The notes under the pieces were generated by a model, which searched no databases, was not told where the DNA came from, and worked only from the letters and a program-made list of their open reading frames with translations. The position numbers and the translations under genes were made by a program. A DNA stretch of 48,919 nucleotides from Chryseobacterium gleum (GTDB taxonomy: Bacteria; Bacteroidota; Bacteroidia; Flavobacteriales_D; Crocinitomicaceae): contig CAMAPI010000011.1 in NCBI GenBank assembly GCA_945860065.1, positions 1 through 48,919 of the forward strand, in the 5' to 3' direction. Below, one piece after another: positions 7,785 to 17,280 of this stretch; the first letter of the stretch is position 1; every line of letters begins with the position of its first letter.

Positions 7785-8639
7785 ATGTTTATGAAATTAT
7801 TTAAAAGCCTATCGATTTCTGTTGGATTTATCCTAATTTTTTCAACTTCAAATGCACAATTACTTTACCGCATTTCAGGGAAAGGACTAACGAAAGACTC
7901 TTATGTTTTCGGGACGATCCATACAATGCCGAAGGAGGACTTCGAAATGCCAAAGAAAGTGATGGATGCGTTCAAATCTTGTGAAATAATCGCTTTGGAA
8001 ATTGACATGAATATGTCCTTGTCCGAACAAATCGAACTCGCAAAAATGACCATGCTTCCAACTGGAGAAACCTTGAAAAACTACATGACGGATTCCTCTT
8101 ACAACAAGTTGAAATCCTACTGCATGGACTCCCTCTCTTGGAAGGAATCCAAGTTCGATAAATACGCCCATATGAAACCCTTTTTCTTCAGCTCGGTGGT
8201 ACTTCAGGAGAAAATCGGGAAACAAAAATCCTTTGAAATGGAGTTTCAAAAATTGGCCAAGAAATACGATAAAGCATTGATGGGATTGGAAACAGTCATG
8301 TATCAAATGGAAACCATCGATCGCATTAGCATCAAGGATCAAATCCAATTCATGGATGATTTTTCGAACATGTCCGAATTCGATGTCCTATTTAACTTAT
8401 ATGAAAAAGAAGATATCAATGGCTTACATAAAATGATTTCAGAGGAAACGGATATGCTTCCGGAATTCAATCATTGGTTTTTAGATGTTCGAAATGCCAA
8501 TTGGATTCCCGTGATTGAAAAACAAATCAGTACGGAAGCAACGTTCATCGCTGTTGGTGCCGGACACCTCGGTGGAACAAGTGGTGTACTTGAGCTGTTA
8601 AAAAAACAAGGCTACACTATAACAGGAATAAACAATTAA
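7785..8639 (+). CDS. TraB/GumN family protein, exported
   Basis: The protein has about 284 residues, with an N-terminal signal peptide (KLFKSLSISVGFILIFSTSNAQ) likely cleaved after the Ala-Gln region. The mature part shows the GumN/TraB hallmarks: YVFGTIHTMP near residue 44 (GxxH motif) and the late VGAGHLGG motif, with conserved Glu residues between them. The family belongs to the Tiki/TraB superfamily of putative metalloproteases; in bacteria its substrates are unknown. Start choice is between ATG 7785 and ATG 7791; both leave a good signal peptide. The gene is divergent from grpE and 51 bp ahead of the nitroreductase gene. Confidence 0.82.
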   Translation: MFMKLFKSLSISVGFILIFSTSNAQLLYRISGKGLTKDSYVFGTIHTMPKEDFEMPKKVMDAFKSCEIIALEIDMNMSLSEQIELAKMTMLPTGETLKNYMTDSSYNKLKSYCMDSLSWKESKFDKYAHMKPFFFSSVVLQEKIGKQKSFEMEFQKLAKKYDKALMGLETVMYQMETIDRISIKDQIQFMDDFSNMSEFDVLFNLYEKEDINGLHKMISEETDMLPEFNHWFLDVRNANWIPVIEKQISTEATFIAVGAGHLGGTSGVLELLKKQGYTITGINN

Positions 8640-8657
8640 ACAATCAACAAAAAACCA

Positions 8658-8689
8658 ATTAGCAGATTAGCACATTGGCACATTAACCC
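8658..8689 (+). repeat. Four tandem 8-bp units (consensus ATTAGCAC)
   Basis: The units are ATTAGCAG, ATTAGCAC, ATTGGCAC and ATTAACCC. The array ends one base before the ATG of the nitroreductase gene, so it occupies the ribosome-binding region. Confidence 0.75.
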
Positions 8690-8690
8690 T

Positions 8691-9410
8691 ATGAACACAG
8701 AATTCCAACGCATCATCGAATTTAGACGCTCAAACCGCAAATTTGACGCAAACACACCCGTTCCAAACGAAGTCATTCAAACGAGTATTGAACGAGCAAT
8801 CCTTTCTCCAAATAGCAGCAACATGCAACTTTGGGAATTCCATTGGATACAGTCCAAGGAGATGTTGGAGACCTTTGTTCCATTGTGCCTTGGCCAAAGT
8901 GCCGCACAAACCGCACAACAAATGGTGGTTTTCGTTACCCGCAAGGACAAATGGAAAATTCGTGCGAAATGGAATTTGGACATGGTGAAATCAACCATTG
9001 TTGGTGAGCCGAATAAAACTCAGAAAATGGGTTTGAATTACTATGGAAAAATAATGCCACTTGTATACACCAACGATCCATTTGGATTCATGAGTTTGCT
9101 TCGTCGCAGCATTAGTTTCTTCGCTGGACTAAGAAAACCATTTGTCCGAACTGGAGGAAGCGCAAATCAACGCATTGGCGCGCATAAATCGTGTGCATTA
9201 GCTGCTCAAACCTTTATGCTTTCGATTGCTGCGGAAGGATTTCATACGTGTCCAATGGAAGGATTCGATGAAAAACGCGTAAAGAAAGCCTTAAAACTTC
9301 CGAGAGGTGCCGAAATCAACATGATTATCTCCATAGGACTGGGTACAGAACCAGGAATCTGGGGTCCAAGAATGCGCGTTCCAAAGGAAGAAGTGATTTT
9401 CACATACTAG
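8691..9410 (+). CDS. Nitroreductase family protein
   Basis: A 239-residue FMN-dependent nitroreductase fold. The N-terminus (FQRIIEFRRSNRKFDANTPVP) carries the RRSxRxF FMN-binding segment. SPNSSNMQLWEF follows at about 35-47, then the FMN-contacting region near IGAHKSCALAAQTFMLSIAAEGFHTCPMEGF and the C-terminal INMIISIGLGTEP. Members reduce nitro groups, flavins, quinones or other electron acceptors with NAD(P)H; the physiological substrate is unknown. The start is set by the FMN motif. An ATTAGCAC tandem array abuts the start codon. It converges on clpC with a shared bidirectional hairpin. Confidence 0.87.
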   Translation: MNTEFQRIIEFRRSNRKFDANTPVPNEVIQTSIERAILSPNSSNMQLWEFHWIQSKEMLETFVPLCLGQSAAQTAQQMVVFVTRKDKWKIRAKWNLDMVKSTIVGEPNKTQKMGLNYYGKIMPLVYTNDPFGFMSLLRRSISFFAGLRKPFVRTGGSANQRIGAHKSCALAAQTFMLSIAAEGFHTCPMEGFDEKRVKKALKLPRGAEINMIISIGLGTEPGIWGPRMRVPKEEVIFTY

Positions 9411-9441
9411 GACAACGAAACTTACGAGATAAGTAGAAAAA

Positions 9442-9468
9442 GAAAAAGCGAGTTTTCACTCGCTTTTC
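9442..9468. terminator. Bidirectional terminator between the nitroreductase gene and clpC
   Basis: Stem GAAAAAGCGAG / CTCGCTTTTC with loop TTTTCA. The A-rich and T-rich flanks allow it to act for the plus-strand nitroreductase gene and the minus-strand clpC. Confidence 0.75.
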
Positions 9469-9474
9469 TAGTAT

Positions 9475-12015
9475 TTAAGATTCTTTTTTATTCGCGCCAC
9501 TTGCACTTTTCTTCGGTGCTTTTGGTTTTTTGATAGTCACTTTCAATTCTTCTTTGCCCTCTTCGTGATCAAGTAAAATGGTATCTCCTTCCACTAGATT
9601 CGCATTGATGATTTCTTCAGCTAACGGATCTTCGATAAACTTTTGAATCGCACGTTTCATTGGACGTGCACCAAATTTTTCATCGTATCCTTTCTCCAAA
9701 ATGAAGTCTTTCGCTTTTTCTGTACTTTCCACGAAATACCCCATTCCTTTGATTCGAGCATGTAATTTTTCTAATTCAATGTCGATAATTTTATGAATAC
9801 TCTCACGACTCAATGTTTTAAAAATAATCATGTCGTCAACACGATTCAAAAACTCAGGAGAGAACGCTTTTCTCAAGGCATTTTGAATCACCGATTTAGA
9901 ATTCGTTTCTTTTGCCTCTTCTTGTGATTTCGTTCCGAATCCAACACCTGTTCCGAAATCTGCTAACTGACGTGCGCCAATATTGGAGGTCATGATGAGA
10001 ATCGTATTCTTAAAGTCAATTTTACGTCCGAGTCCGTCCGTCATGTGTCCATCATCTAACACTTGCAATAACAAGTTGAAAACATCTGGATGTGCTTTCT
10101 CGATTTCGTCTAACAAAATGATTGCGTAAGGCTTACGACGAACTTTTTCTGTTAATTGTCCACCTTCTTCATATCCAACGTATCCCGGAGGAGCTCCAAC
10201 CAAACGAGAGATTGAGAATTTCTCCATGTATTCAGACATATCGATGCGAATCAAGGAATCATCCGAATCAAATAAGTTTCTTGCAAGAACTTTCGCTAAT
10301 TGAGTCTTTCCAACACCAGTTGGGCCTAAGAAAAAGAAAGAACCGATAGGTTTGTTAGGGTCTTTTAATCCGGCACGATTGCGTTGAATGGCTTTCACCA
10401 CCTTCTCCACAGCTTCATCTTGACCTACAATTTTACCACGAATGGTTTCGGCCATTTTCACCAATTTGCCCATTTCGGACTCTGAAACTTTCGTTACGGG
10501 AATGCCGCACATCATGGAAACAACTTCAGCTACATCTTCTTCCGTTACAACGACGCGGTTGTTTTTAGAATCTTCCTCCCACTTCGTTTTCGCTGTTTCT
10601 AGTCGTTCCTGTAATTTACGCTCATTATCGCGTAATTCAGCAGCTTTTTCATATTGTTGCGAGCGAATCACATCTGCTTTTTGCTCTTTTAATCCATCGA
10701 TCTGACCTTCGATATCCACAATTTCTTGCGGAACATTGATATTTGTAATATGTACACGAGAACCCACCTCATCTAAGGCATCAATTGCTTTATCTGGAAG
10801 GTGTCGGTCCGTAATATAACGCTCCGTTAATTTCACACAAGAAGCAATGGCTTCCGGTGTGTAAGTCACCGAGTGATGCTCTTCGTAGCGCTCTTTGATG
10901 TTATTCAAAATTTGTATCGTCTCATCCGCTGATGTTGGCTCGATGATTACTTTTTGAAAGCGACGTTCTAAGGCGCCATCTTTCTCAATATATTGACGGT
11001 ACTCGTCTAATGTTGTGGCACCGATCGCCTGCATTTCACCACGCGCCAAAGCTGGCTTAAACATGTTGGAAGCATCCAAAGATCCACTTGCTCCACCTGC
11101 ACCAATTATGGTATGGATTTCGTCGATGAATAAAATGATGTCTGGATTTTTTTCAATCTCCTGCATCACTGCTTTCATTCGTTCTTCAAATTGACCACGG
11201 TATTTTGTTCCAGCAACTAAAGAAGCGAGATCTAAAGAAACAATGCGTTTATTAAATAAAATACGCGATACTTTTCGTTGAACGATTCGCAAGGCAAGTC
11301 CTTCCGCAATCGCACTTTTTCCAACGCCAGGCTCACCAATTAAAATCGGATTGTTTTTCTTTCGTCGAGAGAGAATCTGACTCACTCGTTCAATTTCTTT
11401 TTCACGTCCAACAATTGGATCCAATTTTCCAGCTTCCGCCATCTTGGTTAAATCGCGCCCGAAATTATCTAAAACGGGTGTTTTAGACTTTGGATCAGTT
11501 GGTTTACGTGGAGCACTGTAGTTTTCTTCTTCTTCCCCACCACTATTACTAGGAAATTCAGCTCTTGGTTGTTTGCGTTCTTCTAACATAACTTCGTATT
11601 CGTCTCGTGCATTTTCATACATCACTCCATACTTATTTAAGACTTGGCAAGCGACACTATCTTCGTTTCGAAGAATGGTCAACAATAGGTGTTCGGTCCC
11701 AATAACAGCGGACTTAAATTCCTTCGCCTCTAAATAAGACTGTTTGATGATATTTTCTGTTTGTTTTAATAAAGGTAAATTGAGATTGGCAATATAAGTC
11801 ACGGAGGATTTAGATAAAATCTTCTCCACTTCCGTCTTCACTTGATTGAGGTCCAAATTAAATTCTTGTAAAATATGAACCCCCGTCCCCTCATTCAAGC
11901 GAATCAATCCCAACAATAAATGTTCGGCTCCAACGAATTCATTCATCAGTCGAACAGCCTCATCTCGGCTATGACTAATTAAATCCTTTACGCGCGGTGA
12001 AAATTTCGCTTCCAT
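9475..12015 (-). CDS. clpC: ATP-dependent Clp protease ATP-binding subunit ClpC
   Basis: At 846 residues this is an HSP100 unfoldase. An N domain with two Clp_N repeats (1-145) is followed by AAA+ domain 1 (Walker A GEPGVGKS near 227-234), a middle domain with a UVR-like coiled coil (near 455), and AAA+ domain 2 (Walker A GPTGVGKT near 561-568). A VGF tripeptide loop near 690 is the ClpP-docking motif, and a Lys-rich tail ends the protein. It unfolds substrates and feeds them to ClpP. I chose ATG 12015 ([11 protein letters not shown]) over an upstream TTG because the Clp_N domain begins there. A -7 box lies 22 bp upstream. The ClpS adaptor gene is also in the window. Confidence 0.95.
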   Translation of the reverse strand: MEAKFSPRVKDLISHSRDEAVRLMNEFVGAEHLLLGLIRLNEGTGVHILQEFNLDLNQVKTEVEKILSKSSVTYIANLNLPLLKQTENIIKQSYLEAKEFKSAVIGTEHLLLTILRNEDSVACQVLNKYGVMYENARDEYEVMLEERKQPRAEFPSNSGGEEEENYSAPRKPTDPKSKTPVLDNFGRDLTKMAEAGKLDPIVGREKEIERVSQILSRRKKNNPILIGEPGVGKSAIAEGLALRIVQRKVSRILFNKRIVSLDLASLVAGTKYRGQFEERMKAVMQEIEKNPDIILFIDEIHTIIGAGGASGSLDASNMFKPALARGEMQAIGATTLDEYRQYIEKDGALERRFQKVIIEPTSADETIQILNNIKERYEEHHSVTYTPEAIASCVKLTERYITDRHLPDKAIDALDEVGSRVHITNINVPQEIVDIEGQIDGLKEQKADVIRSQQYEKAAELRDNERKLQERLETAKTKWEEDSKNNRVVVTEEDVAEVVSMMCGIPVTKVSESEMGKLVKMAETIRGKIVGQDEAVEKVVKAIQRNRAGLKDPNKPIGSFFFLGPTGVGKTQLAKVLARNLFDSDDSLIRIDMSEYMEKFSISRLVGAPPGYVGYEEGGQLTEKVRRKPYAIILLDEIEKAHPDVFNLLLQVLDDGHMTDGLGRKIDFKNTILIMTSNIGARQLADFGTGVGFGTKSQEEAKETNSKSVIQNALRKAFSPEFLNRVDDMIIFKTLSRESIHKIIDIELEKLHARIKGMGYFVESTEKAKDFILEKGYDEKFGARPMKRAIQKFIEDPLAEEIINANLVEGDTILLDHEEGKEELKVTIKKPKAPKKSASGANKKES

Positions 12016-12036
12016 GTGTTCACTTTTTAAGCAACA

Positions 12037-12044
12037 CAAATATA
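12037..12044 (-). promoter_or_regulatory. Candidate -7 box for clpC
   Basis: TATATTTG on the minus strand is an exact TAnnTTTG match, 22 bp upstream of the chosen clpC ATG. It overlaps the alternative TTG start, which argues against that start. Confidence 0.5.
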
Positions 12045-12143
12045 ACTTTTATATTTTGCATGGATTGATAATTATTCACAATTTATGCAGTGAATTTGTT
12101 AGTAAATTTAGACAGGCACGCGAGTAGAGCATCCATATTTCAT

Positions 12144-12151
12144 TAATTTTG
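12144..12151 (+). promoter_or_regulatory. Candidate -7 box for gyrA
   Basis: TAATTTTG matches TAnnTTTG exactly, 40 bp upstream of the gyrA ATG. A -33 element is not obvious. Confidence 0.4.
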
Positions 12152-12191
12152 AATGCTTAAATTCACAAGCAGAAATAAATTATGAATAAAC

Positions 12192-14753
12192 ATGGCTGAA
12201 GGAGAAAGAATTATTCAGATAAACAATGAAGATGAAATGAAATCAGCGTACATCGATTATTCGATGTCCGTTATTGTTTCACGTGCCTTACCTGATGTAC
12301 GAGATGGATTTAAACCAGTACACAGAAGGGTTTTGTATGGAATGCAAGATTTGGGTGTTTATTCTAATCGACCTTATAAAAAATCGGCGAGAATTGTCGG
12401 AGAAGTATTAGGAAAGTATCACCCACACGGTGATAGTTCTGTTTATGATACCATGGTGCGTATGGCTCAGCCTTGGTCCTTGCGTTATCCATTGGTGGAC
12501 GGACAAGGAAACTTTGGTTCCGTAGATGGTGATAGTCCTGCAGCAATGCGTTACACGGAAGCACGATTTCGTAAAATCGCAGAGGAAATGCTGGGTGATT
12601 TAGAAAAGGAAACCGTAGATTTTAAGGCGAACTTTGATGATAGCTTGCAAGAGCCTACCGTTTTACCAACTAAAATACCTAACTTATTAATTAATGGTGC
12701 TGCTGGAATTGCTGTCGGAATGGCAACAAATATGGCTCCGCACAACCTAACTGAGGTAATTGATGGGGTTATTGCTTATGTAGATAATAAAGACATCACA
12801 GGTGAAGAGTTGTTGCAATACGTTAAAGCTCCAGATTTTCCAACTGGCGGTATTATCTACGGATACGAAGGTGTTCGAGATGCTTTATTAACAGGACGTG
12901 GTCGAATCGTTATCCGTGGAAAAGCGGAAATCGAAGAAGAAAATGGACGTGAGCAAATCATTGTAACGGAGATTCCTTACCAAGTGAATAAGGCTGAGAT
13001 GATTAAAAAGATCGCAGACCTTGTTAACGACAAGAAAATTGAAGGTATTTCTGACTTACGTGATGAGTCCGACCGTAGCGGGATGCGTGTTGTATTTGAA
13101 ATCAAACGCGATGCCATAGCGAATGTGGTTTTAAATAAACTATACAAATTTACTGCACTTCAAACATCGTTCTCGGTGAACAATATTTGTTTGGTGGGTG
13201 GACGTCCACGTATGATGGCTTTACGCGACTTGATTCAAGAGTTCGTGGAATTCCGTCACGAAGTAGTGATTCGTCGTACGCGTTTCGATTTAAGAAAAGC
13301 GGAAGAACGCGCGCACGTCTTAGAAGGATTAATCATTGCTTCGGACAACATCGATGAAGTCATTGAAATCATTAAAACGTCTTCTAGTCCAGATGAAGCA
13401 AGAGAGCGTTTGTCTGTACGTTTTGGACTTTCAGAAATTCAAACACGTGCGATTGTTGACATGCGTTTACGTCAGTTAACTGGACTGGAGCAAGATAAGT
13501 TACGTGCTGAATTCGACGAGTTAATGACATTAATCACCGACCTAAAAGACATTTTAGCGAATGAAGAGCGCCGTATGCAAATCATCAAGGATGAATTGCA
13601 AGAAATGCGCGATAAATACGGTGATGAGCGTCGTTCTAGGATTGAATACTCTGCAAGCGAAATGCGCATGGAGGACTTAATCGCGGATGAAGAAGTAGTG
13701 ATAACTATTTCTCACGCTGGATACATCAAACGCACCAACTTAGTAGAGTACAAAGTTCAAAACAGAGGTGGAATGGGATCCAAAGGATCAGCAACACGAG
13801 ACCAAGATTTCTTGGAGCATCTATTTGTTGCAACTAACCACAACTACTTATTGATATTTACCGAAAAAGGAAGGTGTTTCTGGATGCGGGTGTATGAAAT
13901 TCCGGAAGGCAGTAAAGTATCCAAGGGAAGAGCGATTCAAAACTTAATCAATATTCCGCAAGACGACAAAGTAAAAGCATATGTGAAAGTGCTTGACTTG
14001 ACAGATAAAGATTATGTAGAAAACAACTTCATCATGATGTGTACAAAACAAGGTGTGATTAAGAAAACATCCTTGGCTGCGTATTCTCGTCCACGTTCAA
14101 ATGGTATTAATGCCATTGGTATTCGCGATAACGATGAATTGTTAGAAGCAAAATTGACAAATGGTACAAATGAAATCGTTTTAGCAACAAGTGCAGGTCG
14201 TGCAATTCGCTTTAACGAATCAACTGTTCGTCCAATGGGTAGAAATGCCTCAGGTGTGCGCGGTGTGACCTTGACAAGCGACGAGGACGTAGTAATCGGA
14301 ATGATTTGCGTAGAGGATATCTTCTCAACCATCTTAGTTGTTTCGCAAAAAGGATATGGAAAACGTACCTACTTGAATGATCCGGAGGACAAAGAACCAG
14401 TATATCGCATCACCAACCGCGGTGGAAAAGGGGTGAAAACACTGAACATTACCGATAAAACCGGAAAATTACTTTCCATTCAAAATGTATCTGATGAAGA
14501 TGATTTAATGATCATCACGAAGTCTGGTGTCACCATTCGCATGCACATTGATACGATTCGTACGATGGGTAGAGCTGCGCAAGGTGTTCGTTTGATCAAC
14601 TTAAAATCTAATGCAGAAATTGCAGCCATTGCTCGTGTTCCAAGAACGGAAGATGAGGATGAAGATATCGAAGTAATCGAAGGTGCAGAGATTCCATTAG
14701 CGGATGAAGCAGAAGATCTTGGCACAGAAATTGAAACAAGCGACGAAGATTAA
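12192..14753 (+). CDS. gyrA: DNA gyrase subunit A
   Basis: At 853 residues it has the full breakage-reunion domain followed by a six-bladed C-terminal beta-pinwheel. The active-site Tyr is Y121 (RYTEARF). The quinolone region [12 protein letters not shown] keeps Ser82 and Asp86, equivalent to the E. coli wild-type Ser83 and Asp87. The GyrA box near residue 521 reads QNRGGMG rather than QRRGGKG. A long acidic tail ([12 protein letters not shown] to SDED) ends the protein. GyrA with GyrB introduces negative supercoils. The gene is divergent from clpC; a TPR gene follows after 25 bp and may be cotranscribed. Confidence 0.97.
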   Translation: MAEGERIIQINNEDEMKSAYIDYSMSVIVSRALPDVRDGFKPVHRRVLYGMQDLGVYSNRPYKKSARIVGEVLGKYHPHGDSSVYDTMVRMAQPWSLRYPLVDGQGNFGSVDGDSPAAMRYTEARFRKIAEEMLGDLEKETVDFKANFDDSLQEPTVLPTKIPNLLINGAAGIAVGMATNMAPHNLTEVIDGVIAYVDNKDITGEELLQYVKAPDFPTGGIIYGYEGVRDALLTGRGRIVIRGKAEIEEENGREQIIVTEIPYQVNKAEMIKKIADLVNDKKIEGISDLRDESDRSGMRVVFEIKRDAIANVVLNKLYKFTALQTSFSVNNICLVGGRPRMMALRDLIQEFVEFRHEVVIRRTRFDLRKAEERAHVLEGLIIASDNIDEVIEIIKTSSSPDEARERLSVRFGLSEIQTRAIVDMRLRQLTGLEQDKLRAEFDELMTLITDLKDILANEERRMQIIKDELQEMRDKYGDERRSRIEYSASEMRMEDLIADEEVVITISHAGYIKRTNLVEYKVQNRGGMGSKGSATRDQDFLEHLFVATNHNYLLIFTEKGRCFWMRVYEIPEGSKVSKGRAIQNLINIPQDDKVKAYVKVLDLTDKDYVENNFIMMCTKQGVIKKTSLAAYSRPRSNGINAIGIRDNDELLEAKLTNGTNEIVLATSAGRAIRFNESTVRPMGRNASGVRGVTLTSDEDVVIGMICVEDIFSTILVVSQKGYGKRTYLNDPEDKEPVYRITNRGGKGVKTLNITDKTGKLLSIQNVSDEDDLMIITKSGVTIRMHIDTIRTMGRAAQGVRLINLKSNAEIAAIARVPRTEDEDEDIEVIEGAEIPLADEAEDLGTEIETSDED

Positions 14754-14778
14754 TTTTTAGACATATATAACAACGAAT

Positions 14779-15909
14779 ATGAAAAGAAACATCATCAAAC
14801 TCTCTGCAGTAATTGCTTTTATTGCCTTGGCATTCGGTTCATTTGCACAAAAGAAGAACGTGACCGATGCGATTATGACTTATAAAAAGTATAATCCAAT
14901 GACAAACGGGATCGAACCATCCAAAAAAACGGTGGAGGAAGCACGTAAATTCATTGATTTAGCAGCTGTGAATCCAGAAACTGCGGAGGACTTCAAAATG
15001 CATTTGTACCGTGCGGAGATCTATTATAGCTTGATTGAAGTAGCATCGATGGACGCCACTACGAATCCATTGGACGACGCGACAATGAAAGAATACGAAG
15101 CGATTTCAAAAGCATCTTTCAAAAAGGTGTTAGATGATCCAAAGAAAGCATGGTCAGCGGATGCACAAACGTTTATGTGGTTTCGCTCAGACATGATGTT
15201 CAACCAAGGATTGGAAGCGTACAACACTAAAAAGTACGAAGAAGCGCTAAACGCATTCTTAATTTCATACTATTTACGTACGTTTCTTGGTGACGAATAT
15301 AACGAGGCAGAAATTAATTCGACCTTAAGCTTGAACAACCATGTAGATAAATTGCTTGATGCTAAGGAATTTGATAAAGCAATCGTTTCGGTAAACAGTG
15401 TGTTGGAAATTTTCCCAAAAAATATTGATGCATTGATTTCCATGGTCAATATTTACTTGCAAAAAGGAGATGTTGTCAATACTGAAGTCTACATCAATCA
15501 AGCACTAGCAATTGACGCGAAAAACAAACAATTGTATTACATCTTGGGTACTTCATACATCGAACTAAAGCAAAACGATAAAGCTGCAGAAGCATTGGCA
15601 AAAGCGATTGAAATTGACCCAGAATACAACGAGGCTTTGTACCAATTAGGCGCTCATTATTACAACTGGGCTGCAGAAACGAGAACGGCAGCGATGAATT
15701 TGGACATGAAAGATCCTAAAGTTAAAGATCTTGAGAAGAGAGCAAATGAATTGTTCACTTTAGCATTGGTTCCTTTGGAAAAATACATCGAGAAAAATCC
15801 AAATGAGAAAGCTATCTTGGATATTTTGTACAAAACAAATACCAAACTTGGTCGTATTGAAAAAGGACAAGAGTACAAAAAACGTCTTGAAGTTTTAAAA
15901 CAACAATAA
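14779..15909 (+). CDS. Exported tetratricopeptide repeat protein
   Basis: This 376-residue protein has a signal peptide (KRNIIKLSAVIAFIALAFGSFAQ, first 24 or so residues) and several TPR units. The clearest are around 205-310, e.g. LYYILGTSYIELKQNDKAAEALAKAIEIDP. TPRs are protein-binding scaffolds, so a periplasmic or outer-membrane-associated assembly role is possible but not shown. It follows gyrA closely and is followed by a strong terminator, so it ends the gyrA transcript. I cannot name a specific function. Confidence 0.8.
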   Translation: MKRNIIKLSAVIAFIALAFGSFAQKKNVTDAIMTYKKYNPMTNGIEPSKKTVEEARKFIDLAAVNPETAEDFKMHLYRAEIYYSLIEVASMDATTNPLDDATMKEYEAISKASFKKVLDDPKKAWSADAQTFMWFRSDMMFNQGLEAYNTKKYEEALNAFLISYYLRTFLGDEYNEAEINSTLSLNNHVDKLLDAKEFDKAIVSVNSVLEIFPKNIDALISMVNIYLQKGDVVNTEVYINQALAIDAKNKQLYYILGTSYIELKQNDKAAEALAKAIEIDPEYNEALYQLGAHYYNWAAETRTAAMNLDMKDPKVKDLEKRANELFTLALVPLEKYIEKNPNEKAILDILYKTNTKLGRIEKGQEYKKRLEVLKQQ

Positions 15910-15933
15910 TCATTTTGTAATAAATAAAGGAGG

Positions 15934-15958
15934 CTGCTCGATTTCGGGCAGTTTTTTT
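15934..15958 (+). terminator. Intrinsic terminator after the TPR gene, abutting the next start codon
   Basis: Stem CTGCTCG / CGGGCAG with loop ATTT (15934-15951) is followed by seven T residues. The ATG of the next gene starts at 15959, directly after the T-run. Confidence 0.8.
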
Positions 15959-17254
15959 ATGCCTAAAAAAATCGCAGTCATCGGTGGTGGGTTCTCAGGA
16001 ACGATGGTAATCCGTCAATTAATTGACCAAGGGTTCCAAGGGAGTATTGACCGATTTTACACAGTAAATTCTCAAACGTTAGGGCCAGCGTATAGTGCTC
16101 AATCCACTCATCATTTGCTCAATGTACGCAGTCAAAACATGAGTGCATTTGCAGATAAACCGAATCATTTCATCGAATTCCTACAAGAACGTCATCCCGA
16201 AATATCCCATCCCAACGAATTTGTTCCGCGTGCAATCTATGGAAAATATCTGCAATCATTATGGGAAGAAACACAGATACTTGCTGCACAATCAAACACT
16301 CTGCTGAAAATCATTGCGGATAAAACTCCGGATTTCACTGTATATGACACCCTAGTATTGGCAACGGGTAACGAGCTTCCCCGTTTTCCAAAACAACTTC
16401 CATTACAACTGAAAAACTCCCCTTTTTATCATGGAAATCCATGGAGCATGAACCTTGAGCTTATTCCAAACGAGAAACCCATTTTCATTTTAGGAAATGG
16501 ACTCACTATGGTTGACGCCGTCATCAGTCTGCGTGAATGCGGATTTCAACAGAAAATTATCGCCCTTTCTACGCATGGATTTCAAATACTTCCGCATCCC
16601 GAAAAAACCCTTGAGAAAAGCGATGAAAAGTCACCAGATGAAACGGACTTGCTTTCCTTGCTTCATTTTTTCAATGTCCGCCGGAAAGAACTTTCCCTAG
16701 CACAATTTCTACACTGCGTAGATTCCTTTCGTTCCTTATTCTCAACATGGTGGATGGGATTCACGCTACACGAGAAAAAAGTATTTCTGAGTCGTTTGAG
16801 ACATCTATGGGGAACAGTTCGACACCGTATTCCGTTGGAAATAGGCCAAATCATCCAAAATGAGCGAGAAACAGGACGCTTAGTTATTTGCGCAGGAAAA
16901 CTAGAAAACGCAGTGGAAAATGAAAAAAACCTTATCCTGACGTATCGCACTAGTCAATATGACATACAAGAAAGCGTTGCTTGTCTCATCAATTGTACGG
17001 GACCTGAAACAGCGATTACGCGCATGTCGAATCCAGTTATACAAGCACTTTGCCAAAGAAAATGGATATCTCCAGATGAGATCGATCAAGGCATCAAAAT
17101 CGACACGAACCAACACCTTGCCTTAGGAAAAGCACCAATACCCATCTTTGCCATTGGAAATTTGTGCAAAGGAACTTTTTGGGAAAGCACCGCTATTGGC
17201 GAACTTCGGTCTCAAGCAAAATTGATTGCGAAAGGCATTATGGACACCAACTAA
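15959..17254 (+). CDS. FAD/NAD(P)-binding protein
   Basis: A 431-residue flavoprotein-like fold. The dinucleotide-binding motif GGGFSGTMV is at residues 9-17, LNVRSQNMSAFAD follows near 53-65, and an ATGNELPRFP segment is near 137. A second glycine-rich turn ILGNGLTMVDAV and a late FAIGNL motif follow. This matches the NAD_binding_9/COG4529 group of uncharacterised FAD-NAD(P) proteins. The substrate is unknown. The start is firm because the GGG motif follows immediately, yet the ATG directly follows a terminator T-run, leaving no normal leader from upstream transcription. Confidence 0.75.
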   Translation: MPKKIAVIGGGFSGTMVIRQLIDQGFQGSIDRFYTVNSQTLGPAYSAQSTHHLLNVRSQNMSAFADKPNHFIEFLQERHPEISHPNEFVPRAIYGKYLQSLWEETQILAAQSNTLLKIIADKTPDFTVYDTLVLATGNELPRFPKQLPLQLKNSPFYHGNPWSMNLELIPNEKPIFILGNGLTMVDAVISLRECGFQQKIIALSTHGFQILPHPEKTLEKSDEKSPDETDLLSLLHFFNVRRKELSLAQFLHCVDSFRSLFSTWWMGFTLHEKKVFLSRLRHLWGTVRHRIPLEIGQIIQNERETGRLVICAGKLENAVENEKNLILTYRTSQYDIQESVACLINCTGPETAITRMSNPVIQALCQRKWISPDEIDQGIKIDTNQHLALGKAPIPIFAIGNLCKGTFWESTAIGELRSQAKLIAKGIMDTN

Positions 17255-17280
17255 TGGATTTATTTTCTTACATTTGACTC

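Noticed and set aside
12192-14753. Quinolone-resistance substitutions in GyrA
   Set aside because: Ser82 and Asp86 are the wild-type residues at the E. coli 83 and 87 equivalents.
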